64,000 nt of DNA, taken from positions 68,879 through 132,878 of the forward strand of contig DATAUV010000133.1 in NCBI GenBank assembly GCA_036268075.1. The letters are read 5' to 3'. Positions 40,491 to 48,593 of this stretch are shown here, piece after piece. Position numbers and translations under genes: made by a program. This DNA comes from DATARH01 sp036268075. Lineage in GTDB: Bacteria; Pseudomonadota; Alphaproteobacteria; ATCC43930; CGMCC-115725. The notes under the pieces are model-generated. The model was not told the origin of the DNA and made no database searches. It worked only from the letters and a program-made list of their open reading frames with translations. The number at the start of each line of letters is the position of its first letter. The stretch's first letter is position 1.

Positions 40491-42563
40491 ATGATGAGCG
40501 CAGTGGTTGCTCGTCATCTGACGGCGCTTGTCAGAGGCGACCTTTCCCGCCCGTTTCGGACTGCTCTCTCGGACGGCCTGCTTCCCGCTGCGAAGAGCGT
40601 CATGGATTACGGTTGCGGGCGGGGAGACGACGTGCGGTTCCTCGAAGAGCGCGGGTATGAGTGCGCTGGATGGGACCCCGTCCACGCGCCGAATGGAGCT
40701 CGGCGGGAAGCCGACATTGTCAATCTTGGCTATGTCGTCAACGTGATCGAAGATCCGTCAGAGCGTCGAGACGTGCTCCGACGCGCGTGGTCGCTCGCGC
40801 GGCATGTGCTGATCGTCTCCGCGCGTCTGCGGACGGAGATTCAAGGGCTCGCGGCGGCGCCGTACGCGGATGGACTGCTGACAAGGCTGCATACATTCCA
40901 GAAATTCTTCGACCAGCAAGAACTTCGATCGTGGGTCGACGACGTGCTCGAAACGTCCAGCGTGGCGGCAGCACCCGGAATCTTTTACGTCTTCCGGGAC
41001 GCGATGGAACGATCGTCTTTTGCCGCATCCCGCTTTCGCAGGGCGACCGCGGCTCCGCGCCTGCGGGCCGGGGAACGGCTATTCGCAGAGCACAAGCCGC
41101 TCCTGGAACGGCTTGCAGCATTCGTGTCCGAACGTGGGCGCGTACCTGCGACGGAAGAACTTCCGGAATACGTGGCAATCAAAGCAGCGCTGGGCAGTAT
41201 CGCTCGTGCCTTCCGGGTGCTGGAAAAGGTCAGTGAGCCCAACGCATGGGAAGCGGTGCGTGCGAGCCGCTCGCAAGACCTCCTCGCCTTCGTGGCCCTG
41301 TCAAGGTTTGATGGTCGGCCGAAATTCAACGAGCTCCCGCGCGCCATGCAGCTCGACGCCAAGTCATTTTTCGGGAGTTACGTCGCGGCTTGCGCGGCGG
41401 CCGACGAACTGCTGTTTTCATTAGGGCACCCGGAGCGATTGGAAGAGGCATATCGGGCGGCACCGATCGGCAAGCTGATGCCGACAGCGCTCTATGTGCA
41501 TGCGAATGCCGTGGCGGAGCTGCCGATTCTGCTTCGCCTCTACGAAGGCTGCGCTCGCCGATACCTCGGCAGCGTCCCGGGTGCGAATATCGTCAAGCTT
41601 GGGCGACATGAGCGCAAAATCTCCTATCTCAGCTATCCTCAATTCGAGGATGATCCTCATCCTGCTTTGACCGTGTCGGTTTCGGTCGATCTTCAAAACT
41701 TTCGTGTGCGCCAGCGCCAGTACGCGGAGGATCGCAATCCGCCCGTGCTTCATCGCAAGGAAGAGTTTTTAGGCATCGACCATCCTGCTCGATCGAAGTT
41801 CGCGAGGTTGACCCGAATTGAGGAGGCAAAGGGTTTGTATGATGATCCCGCATCAATCGGGACACGAGCGGGTTGGTCACGGATGCTGGCAAGAAAGGGC
41901 TTAGCCTTTCGCGGTCACCGCCTGGTCAGTGCGGGCCCGCGAGACGCCGTGCGTGGGGATTTATGTGACAGCACCCGGGCTTTTTATGAGGAACGCGCAT
42001 CGGAATATGCGACCAGCACGCGGATTGGCTGGATGGAACCGGTGCTATCCGCATTCGTGGATATATTGCCGGTAGGCGCCAGGGTGATTGATCTTGGTTG
42101 CGGTGCAGGGCGCGATCTCGCGCTGTTCAGGAAAAGGGGTCTTCAGGCGATCGGGATCGATTATTCACGGTCGCTGGTATTGATGGCGTGTGAACACTCC
42201 GGCGCCCCCGTGATCGTCGGGGATATGCGAAGGCTCCCCTTTTCCCAAGAAGTTTTTGATGGCGCTTGGGCCGCCGCATCGTTCCTACACTTACGCCGCG
42301 ACGAAGTTAAGGGCGCCTTGGATGAAGCTCGTCGGGTGATACGCCCACATGGGCTGTTCTTCACGTCTTTGAAAGCTGGAAGCGGCGGGGAGCTGGACAG
42401 ACATGGCCGCTGGTTTTCTTATTTCGAGGCGGCCGAGTGGATAAGCCGTCTCGGCGACTCCGGGTTCGAGGTGCTCGACAGGGGTTCAGATTACGAACGG
42501 CGCCGAAGCAACCTTGCGAGCGAAGACATCTCCTGGATCAACTTCACAGCGCGTCGAATGTAA
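40491..42563 (+). CDS. Dnd-associated methyltransferase with a second fused SAM domain
   Basis: 690 residues from the ATG at 40491 (a second ATG follows at once). The N-terminal ~480 residues match the 'DNA phosphorothioation-associated putative methyltransferase' family: the start RHLTALVRGDLSRPF and the SAM-binding motif VMDYGCGRGDD. After residue ~500 a second Rossmann methyltransferase begins, with motif I VIDLGCGAGRDLALF near 545-560 and FDGAWAAASFLHL later. Family members as I know them end before this, so the protein is a fusion. It may methylate DNA or a Dnd protein; the substrate is not known. Confidence 0.82.
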   Translation: MMSAVVARHLTALVRGDLSRPFRTALSDGLLPAAKSVMDYGCGRGDDVRFLEERGYECAGWDPVHAPNGARREADIVNLGYVVNVIEDPSERRDVLRRAWSLARHVLIVSARLRTEIQGLAAAPYADGLLTRLHTFQKFFDQQELRSWVDDVLETSSVAAAPGIFYVFRDAMERSSFAASRFRRATAAPRLRAGERLFAEHKPLLERLAAFVSERGRVPATEELPEYVAIKAALGSIARAFRVLEKVSEPNAWEAVRASRSQDLLAFVALSRFDGRPKFNELPRAMQLDAKSFFGSYVAACAAADELLFSLGHPERLEEAYRAAPIGKLMPTALYVHANAVAELPILLRLYEGCARRYLGSVPGANIVKLGRHERKISYLSYPQFEDDPHPALTVSVSVDLQNFRVRQRQYAEDRNPPVLHRKEEFLGIDHPARSKFARLTRIEEAKGLYDDPASIGTRAGWSRMLARKGLAFRGHRLVSAGPRDAVRGDLCDSTRAFYEERASEYATSTRIGWMEPVLSAFVDILPVGARVIDLGCGAGRDLALFRKRGLQAIGIDYSRSLVLMACEHSGAPVIVGDMRRLPFSQEVFDGAWAAASFLHLRRDEVKGALDEARRVIRPHGLFFTSLKAGSGGELDRHGRWFSYFEAAEWISRLGDSGFEVLDRGSDYERRRSNLASEDISWINFTARRM

Positions 42564-42583
42564 GGAGTCGGAGGGGCCAGAAA

Positions 42584-43499
42584 ATGAAGGCGTTCCTCAC
42601 AAGCCTGGCCATGCTGATAACCTGCACCGTCCCGTACTGCATGGCGGTTGCTCAAAATACTCCATCTCCGGCTATCTCCCCTGCGCCGTCGCCGAGCACG
42701 GGGGCATCCGCCGCGACTGTACCGGTGCCACCGCCGCCTGTGATTGTTCGCGTCGAGCAAGTTCCGCGAATCAAGCTTGAGCCAAGCGCGAAGCCGTCCG
42801 GTTGGGAACGGGCAGCGCCGATCGTTGGCCCGATCATCTCAGGGCTGCTCGCGCTCGGTGGTGTGTGGCTAGGCTTGAAGGTCGGGCAAGCCAATACGCA
42901 GAAGACAATAGAGGCGGCACAAAAAACCAGCGACGCCGCAATCAATCAGAAAGCCAACGAAGCTGAGCAGAAGGAGATTCAGGAGAAACTGGATTCGTTC
43001 TATGGCCCCTATTTGCAGAGGTCGCTAGAGAATAGGCTTTTGGCGCTCGAACTAAGAGATAGACAGCCTGACAAGGCTACATTTCGAACCTTGATAAAGC
43101 TTCTCGACCCCGCATGGCTACCAGGGCTTTCGCAAGCGGATCAGACAATCGTGACGGAAATCGTCGGCAACGGAGAAGGTGCTTCGCGCTTTGATCCGGG
43201 AAAAGTCAGGGGCGGCAGATCCCGCCGTTTCTCCCTATCTCGGACGAGCAGGAACACACTTCACGATGCTTAAGCTCGCCAAAGACGGCGCGCTGGACAA
43301 CGATCCGGAGCGGTTCCAGCGTTATGTCTATCCGCAGCAGATCGATACAGTTCTGACATCGGAAGTGGCCCGGTTGAAGCTACGGATTGAACTTCTCAGA
43401 GCCGATCCAACCAAGCGCTACCCTCCACTTGAAGCTCTGGTGATCCCACCGGAGCTTGCGCTGCCGCCTTGGCCCGAACCTACGCGAGGCGGGGCCTAA
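42584..43499 (+). pseudogene. Membrane-anchored coiled-coil protein, frameshifted
   Basis: Starts at ATG 42584 behind AAGGAGTCGGAGG. The product has a signal-like start (MKAFLTSLAMLITCTVPYCM), a Pro-rich spacer, one membrane helix (VGPIISGLLALGGVWLGL) and a coiled coil (QANTQKTIEAAQKTSDAAIN). The frame runs on to 43273, but after ~43177 the sequence loses character, while the +1 frame (VLRALIREKSGAADPAVSPY to 43499) continues naturally. A single extra G near 43177 explains this. The function is unknown; it lies just after the dnd operon. Confidence 0.65.
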
Positions 43500-43624
43500 C
43501 GCATGCACTTGCCTCGCGCTGGATGCCGCGATTGTTTCCGGGAACAGGGAGGATAATGAGGCATCGACAACCGGGAAAAGTCGTCCGCCTGGGGCTTGCG
43601 CCACTGCGTTCAGACCCCACGGTG

Positions 43625-45361
43625 CTACATCGTGCATGAAGTGCCTGAATAGGTAATAAGGGCATAACCACCCCCACCACTCCCGCCGCCCATGCGGGCT
43701 GCTCCTGGGTATGGGGTGTCTGGTCGTACGTTCCAGCCGACGCCGCCGCCGACACCGCCGATACCGGGACTGAAGACACTGGATGCGTATGTGGCAGAGC
43801 CACCAGGCTTGCCGCCAGTGGCGGCCGTCTCGACACCGTTCATATCTTGGTAGCTGTTGTCGGTGTTGGTGGTGCCCGAGCCACCGTAGCCGCCGCTACT
43901 GCCCAAGGAACCGCCCCCACCACCTCCGCCACCGTCGGGGTAGGCACAATTGGGAGAGGTGCCTACTAAGACGCCGCCCGCGCCGCCGCTAACCGTAGTA
44001 CCGCCGCCACCGCCGCCACCGCCACCGCCACAATACCAAGTATAGCCGGCGGGCTTGTAGCCGTGACCATTTTGGCCGCTACTGCCATTCCCAGAGTAAC
44101 CAAAACCACCGCCACCGCCACCGCCATCTGAACTATCACCACCACCGCCGCCTCCACCTCCGCCACCGCCTCCGACATAGATAGAGATAGAATCGCCGGG
44201 GGTGACGATTACCGTTCCGTCCAAGACAGCGCCGGGGCTTCCGCTTATGCCCAAGGTGAAATTATTACTGTTGCCTCGCGTGCCACCGTTGCCGCCAACA
44301 CCGGCATTGGCCAAAGCGAGCACGGATGAGCTTGTCATGTCATAAATGGCGCTCGCCCCGCCTTCACCACCTTTGCCGCCATTGCCACCGGCGGCGTATT
44401 GCACATCGCCACTATTATCAATAGCACCTGATCCGCCCCCGCCACCCCCACCACCAATCAGATTATAGCTGATAGCCGTCACGCCAGCTGGCACGGTGAC
44501 GGTGATAATGCTATCGCCAGGTGGTAACATTTTTATACAGGGCATGCCCGGTGGCGACGCCGGGACATTGATCCTGTACTGCGCGATATCGTCAAAATAA
44601 TTGGCACCCGGTGCATGGCCCAGCGGCATCGTGCGGAAAGTCGAACCGCCGTTGCAGTTATCCGCCTCCAGCGGGGGCGCCGACGCGCATGACGAATGCA
44701 GCACGCCCGCATCGCCCGTATAAGCGCCCGCGCCGTCAACGCCGGGATCGACCAGCGCGTAAAGCGCCGTACCCGCAATACCGCCCGGCATTACCGACAC
44801 GTTGTTGCCGTCAACCATGTCGATAGCACCGTTGGAGGTGTTGTAGGTAGCGTGCTGCGCCAGTGCTTCCGTCACCGCATAAGTAAATCTGTAACCCCAT
44901 GGATTGATCGCGTAACTGTTCGCCAATCCCAGATCGCGCACCGGCACCGCGCCGATCCGTACCGATACGGGATTGCTGTTGATGGGCCGCGCACCAGCCG
45001 TACGCAATGGCGGCGTTGCATCTGAGCCGGTACAAGCTGCGCCGACGCCGAAGTTAGGATCGCTTTGTGACAACGCGGGGTTCGCCGGACAGGGCAGATA
45101 CCCGTTAGCCGTGACGTAAGTGGAAATCGCCGTGTGGATCGTCGCCAAATTCTGCGTCTTCTGGTTGAGCAGATAAAGTTTGTACAGCACGCGCGCCTGC
45201 TGCGCCGCCGCGCCTACGATCAGCCCGATGATCAGCAGCACGACTGACACCTCGATCAGCGTGAAGCCGCGGCGCGGATGGTTGTTAAGGTGATCGGAAT
45301 GTGAAGATTTACGATCTTTATTGTACTTTCCAGTATTGAATATATTCCTACCCCCTAACAT
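43625..45361 (-). CDS. Prepilin-like protein with a long glycine-rich domain
   Basis: 578 residues. A prepilin cleavage/methylation site is clear at residues ~31-55: RRG|FTLIEVSVVLLIIGLIVG, a class III signal with membrane helix. Residues ~60-300 look like a pseudopilin or adhesin head with several cysteines. From ~300 to 560 the chain is extremely Gly-rich (many runs of 5-11 Gly). A pseudopilin with such a tail is unusual; it may be a flexible surface fibre. It lies 13 bases after the S74 fragment on the same strand and is the last gene of the adhesin operon. Confidence 0.75.
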   Translation of the reverse strand: MLGGRNIFNTGKYNKDRKSSHSDHLNNHPRRGFTLIEVSVVLLIIGLIVGAAAQQARVLYKLYLLNQKTQNLATIHTAISTYVTANGYLPCPANPALSQSDPNFGVGAACTGSDATPPLRTAGARPINSNPVSVRIGAVPVRDLGLANSYAINPWGYRFTYAVTEALAQHATYNTSNGAIDMVDGNNVSVMPGGIAGTALYALVDPGVDGAGAYTGDAGVLHSSCASAPPLEADNCNGGSTFRTMPLGHAPGANYFDDIAQYRINVPASPPGMPCIKMLPPGDSIITVTVPAGVTAISYNLIGGGGGGGGSGAIDNSGDVQYAAGGNGGKGGEGGASAIYDMTSSSVLALANAGVGGNGGTRGNSNNFTLGISGSPGAVLDGTVIVTPGDSISIYVGGGGGGGGGGGGDSSDGGGGGGGFGYSGNGSSGQNGHGYKPAGYTWYCGGGGGGGGGGTTVSGGAGGVLVGTSPNCAYPDGGGGGGGGSLGSSGGYGGSGTTNTDNSYQDMNGVETAATGGKPGGSATYASSVFSPGIGGVGGGVGWNVRPDTPYPGAARMGGGSGGGGYALITYSGTSCTM

Positions 45362-45374
45362 TTATAACGCGCTG

Positions 45375-45656
45375 TTACTTTTGACCCTGCGACTTAACGT
45401 TCGGATCATACATACGGAAATGGATACCTTGTGTCTGTGCCTCCCTCAGTTCTTCGATCGCGCGGCCTTGCGCGGTGACGAGTGAGCGGAGATTGTCGTT
45501 GTCGGCCTTGAGCCCGGCAATTTCTTCGTCCCGCGCGTCGTCGGCTGTCTTAAGCGACTGGATCGCCAAAATCGCCGGAACAACAAATTTTTCGTACTTG
45601 AGCAACTCTGGGTGTCCAATGGTTTCCTTTGTTCCATCTTTCTCCGTTATATTCAT
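45375..45656 (-). CDS. C-terminal end of a peptidase-S74 chaperone domain, cut off by an in-frame TAG
   Basis: 93 residues beginning NITEKDGTKETIGHPELLKY, then EKFVVPAILAIQSLK and a coiled coil (ADNDNLRSLVTAQGRAIEEL). This is the normal end of an S74 intramolecular chaperone. It is in the same frame as the upstream adhesin; only the TAG at 45669-45671 and four codons separate them. No ribosome site precedes its ATG. It is therefore either made by readthrough or is a dead remnant. Confidence 0.6.
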   Translation of the reverse strand: MNITEKDGTKETIGHPELLKYEKFVVPAILAIQSLKTADDARDEEIAGLKADNDNLRSLVTAQGRAIEELREAQTQGIHFRMYDPNVKSQGQK

Positions 45657-45668
45657 ATCATTAAAACC

Positions 45669-48593
45669 CTACTGGACAAGCTCAGGATATATTTGTTCTA
45701 CATCTTGCGCGATGAAGCCGATTTGTTCTCCTGACGCTTCGTCATTCTTCGCGTCTTTCCAGCGGAAACGGATCGGTTTGAGTTTCATGAGGAGATCGAG
45801 GTTTGCGGAGCTATCCAGAAAATCCCTAATGTCCCTCTTAAGCCTGCGGTCAGACCATACGTTCGCATAGGTGTACCACCCGCCGGAAGCGACGCATTGC
45901 AGGCACTCCCAGGCACCATATATGTTTGCGAGCATATTAGAGCCGGTCAAATAACTAACCGTGATCTCGTACATAGACGAGTTGTTAGATGGCTGAGTAT
46001 AGTAGCCCGTATTGGCAGCGTCATAAAAAACTGTAGAATATATGGGTCCCTGGATATATGCGTTGCCATTTACATCCAAATTCCAGTTGCAAGTACCACC
46101 CCAATTGATGGAAAGACATCCCCCGTTGAATATTCCGCTACCGCCAGCATTTACATTACCGCTGGTATATAGAGGTCCGGCCGCATAGAATCCGGTATTG
46201 GTCGCGAGGCCGTAGGTGCTGTTCGAGGCGAGATACCAGCTTTGCTGACCGTTGCCCCCACCGTCGTTGCGTCCGGGGTAAATATAGGCGCCTTGTCCCT
46301 GATAGATTCCGGCTTGAAAATACATGCTGGTATTGGTGTAAAGGCCCCAGCTGTTGCTCGAAGCGAGGTAATAGCTTCCTTGATAGTTGCCGCCGCTGAG
46401 AAGCCCCGGATAAATATAGTTACCCGCTGTTTGTTGGATGTAGTTTGATTGAATGACACCTGCGGAGGTGGTACCACTGACATTGAGAGAACTAGCCATG
46501 GTTACGGCCCCGGCAAAGTACATCCCGGTGTTGGTGTAAAGCCCGTAGCTGCTGTTTGAACCGAGGTACCAGTTCGTCTGGTAATTCACGCCGCTGCCGT
46601 CGTTGCGTCCCGGCCAGATATAGTGGCCATAGAGCTGCTCGACGTCGGAGGTCAGATGCGCGCCGCTGGTGAGCGTGCCCGTGATGGTGAAATTGCCGGC
46701 GCCGAACGATCCCGCGTTCACGTTGGCGGCGGGTATCTGTCCTACGTTGAGCGTGCCGCCAGTCCAGAGCCAGTCCCAGCCATTATCGGCCGTGTTATAG
46801 ATGCCCGAATAATTGCCGCTTCCCTGGATCATCAGGGTTTTCTGGTTGACGCCAGCCTGTTTAAAATTAATACCGCTCCAGCCGGACTTCGATCCATCGA
46901 TGGTGATCGAGCCGTAGTTCGAGCTGGTTCCCCCGGTATAGAGCGTGGTGCCTTGGATGCGGACGTTGCCGTTAACATCCAGCGGGTAGCTCGGACTCGT
47001 CGTCCCGATGCCGACGTAGCCTTCGCCTTCGATGCGCATGACCGGAGAAGCATCACTGTAGGCATAAAAGTCCATGGTGCCGTAAGTGCCCGCATTGGCG
47101 CCCACTATGATCTGCGCCGTTTCTCCGGCAGCGCCTATATTGTGCACGCCATTATTGATCCCGAAACCAATCTCTGCCAAAGATCCACCAACACCGCCAG
47201 CACCTCCGCCATCGTTAATGTAGAGTTGCGTTGCTCCACTAGCCCCGTGGATGTGCGTCAGGTAGGAGGGTGATGTCGTCCCGATGCCGACGTAGCCGGT
47301 GGGTAGGATCGTCATGGCAGTAGCGCCGCCCGCCGATGTACCAAACATCAATTTACCGCCGGCCGTATCGAGTACTATGTCTCCTGCGGCCGAACCTGTT
47401 GTGTAATTATTCGCGCCCCCAGCCACGCCAAGCCAACCATCGTCCGCAGTTCTTCCGAGGGCAAGACCCGCATAATTGCCGGCGTTGCCAGACCTTATAC
47501 TTATGCCATCAAGGGCATTCCCGTTTGTGTAGACCTCCAGCGGCCCAATTGGACTCGTCGTCCCGATGCCGACATTGCCGTTGGTCTGGATAACAAAATC
47601 TTGCGAAGCGGCATCCCCCGCGACATAAACCGCTGACTGCGAATCGTTCCTTGTCCGGTTGTTGATATATAAAGTTGTGCCTGAATTATTCGCGCCTCCC
47701 TGAACATACAGCAAAGCCGTCGGACTTGCGGTATTAATGCCAACGTTGCCGCCGTTCACGATCAAACCGTAACCTGAAGAAGAAGCAAAATAGCCGCCAA
47801 CACCTGTTGTGCTCACGCCGTAAACACCATTGCCAGCACTGCTTAGCCCTTCCACCCCATCGGCGGTGCCATTACCGTAGACGCCGTTACTGCTCGCTCC
47901 CGTAGCCCAACCATAAACACCGTTGCTGCTAGCACCGGTAGTTACGGCCTCCAGACCATCGCTACCGGCAACCCCCGCGACGCGTGAAAGAGTGCCTATG
48001 GTCGAAGTAGTTGTCTCGACGTCGAGAGTGTAGCCCGGACTCGCCGTTCCGATGCCGACGTTGCCGCCGTTTGGCTGGAGTACGAGATAGCGGTTAGTCC
48101 AGCTAACGCCCGGTGAAACGGTCTGGATATATCCAACCTGGGTCGAGTTATCCACACCTTCCAACAACGCGACATCATTCGTGCCATCATCGACCCGCAA
48201 ACCGGCCTGAGCTTGTGCGTTTCCTTCTCCTGACGTATTCGCAGTAACATCGAATATGTTGTTAGGTACTAACGTATTGATGCCGACACTGCCGGAGCCA
48301 TTGATAGTCACCTTGGCGCTATTATTGGTGCCAAGGTATAGCGGCGCGTTTTGCACATTTATGACGTAGGCCGCGAGCGAACCGTGATAGGGACTGTTGG
48401 CCGTTCCCGAAGGATCGGAGCCTAGCAACATACCCCAGGCACCCGAATTTCCCGTGATATTAACCTGATTTGTCCCGGTGCCTGCGAACATTGCGACCGT
48501 GCCAAGGCTGCCGCTGGTGCCGGACACCGTCAGCGGGCTGGTAGGCCCCGTCGTCCCGATGCCGACGTAGCTGTTTGCCCCGTTAACGGTCAT
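45669..48593 (-). CDS. Tail-fibre-like adhesin with S74 autoprotease region (C-terminal part)
   Basis: 974 residues. The protein contains ~7 copies of the VGIGTTSP-type repeat, which recurs in phage tail-fibre-like proteins, and three ~40-residue repeats of the pattern YPGRNDG...WYLGSNSSYGLYTNTGMY. Near the end it has SDRRLKRDI, the Ser-Lys self-cleavage motif of peptidase S74, then GFIAQDVEQIYPELVQ and a TAG. In relatives the domain continues, and the continuation lies in frame just after the TAG. Its N-terminus is joined by a frameshift to the ORF at 48583-50655. The likely role is host-surface or cell attachment. Confidence 0.7.
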   Translation of the reverse strand: MTVNGANSYVGIGTTGPTSPLTVSGTSGSLGTVAMFAGTGTNQVNITGNSGAWGMLLGSDPSGTANSPYHGSLAAYVINVQNAPLYLGTNNSAKVTINGSGSVGINTLVPNNIFDVTANTSGEGNAQAQAGLRVDDGTNDVALLEGVDNSTQVGYIQTVSPGVSWTNRYLVLQPNGGNVGIGTASPGYTLDVETTTSTIGTLSRVAGVAGSDGLEAVTTGASSNGVYGWATGASSNGVYGNGTADGVEGLSSAGNGVYGVSTTGVGGYFASSSGYGLIVNGGNVGINTASPTALLYVQGGANNSGTTLYINNRTRNDSQSAVYVAGDAASQDFVIQTNGNVGIGTTSPIGPLEVYTNGNALDGISIRSGNAGNYAGLALGRTADDGWLGVAGGANNYTTGSAAGDIVLDTAGGKLMFGTSAGGATAMTILPTGYVGIGTTSPSYLTHIHGASGATQLYINDGGGAGGVGGSLAEIGFGINNGVHNIGAAGETAQIIVGANAGTYGTMDFYAYSDASPVMRIEGEGYVGIGTTSPSYPLDVNGNVRIQGTTLYTGGTSSNYGSITIDGSKSGWSGINFKQAGVNQKTLMIQGSGNYSGIYNTADNGWDWLWTGGTLNVGQIPAANVNAGSFGAGNFTITGTLTSGAHLTSDVEQLYGHYIWPGRNDGSGVNYQTNWYLGSNSSYGLYTNTGMYFAGAVTMASSLNVSGTTSAGVIQSNYIQQTAGNYIYPGLLSGGNYQGSYYLASSNSWGLYTNTSMYFQAGIYQGQGAYIYPGRNDGGGNGQQSWYLASNSTYGLATNTGFYAAGPLYTSGNVNAGGSGIFNGGCLSINWGGTCNWNLDVNGNAYIQGPIYSTVFYDAANTGYYTQPSNNSSMYEITVSYLTGSNMLANIYGAWECLQCVASGGWYTYANVWSDRRLKRDIRDFLDSSANLDLLMKLKPIRFRWKDAKNDEASGEQIGFIAQDVEQIYPELVQ

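Noticed and set aside
43900..44500. Short tandem GGT/GCC repeats as a microsatellite contingency locus
   Set aside because: The repeats follow glycine codons of an intact prepilin-like gene, use mixed codons, and contain no long pure unit that would slip readily.
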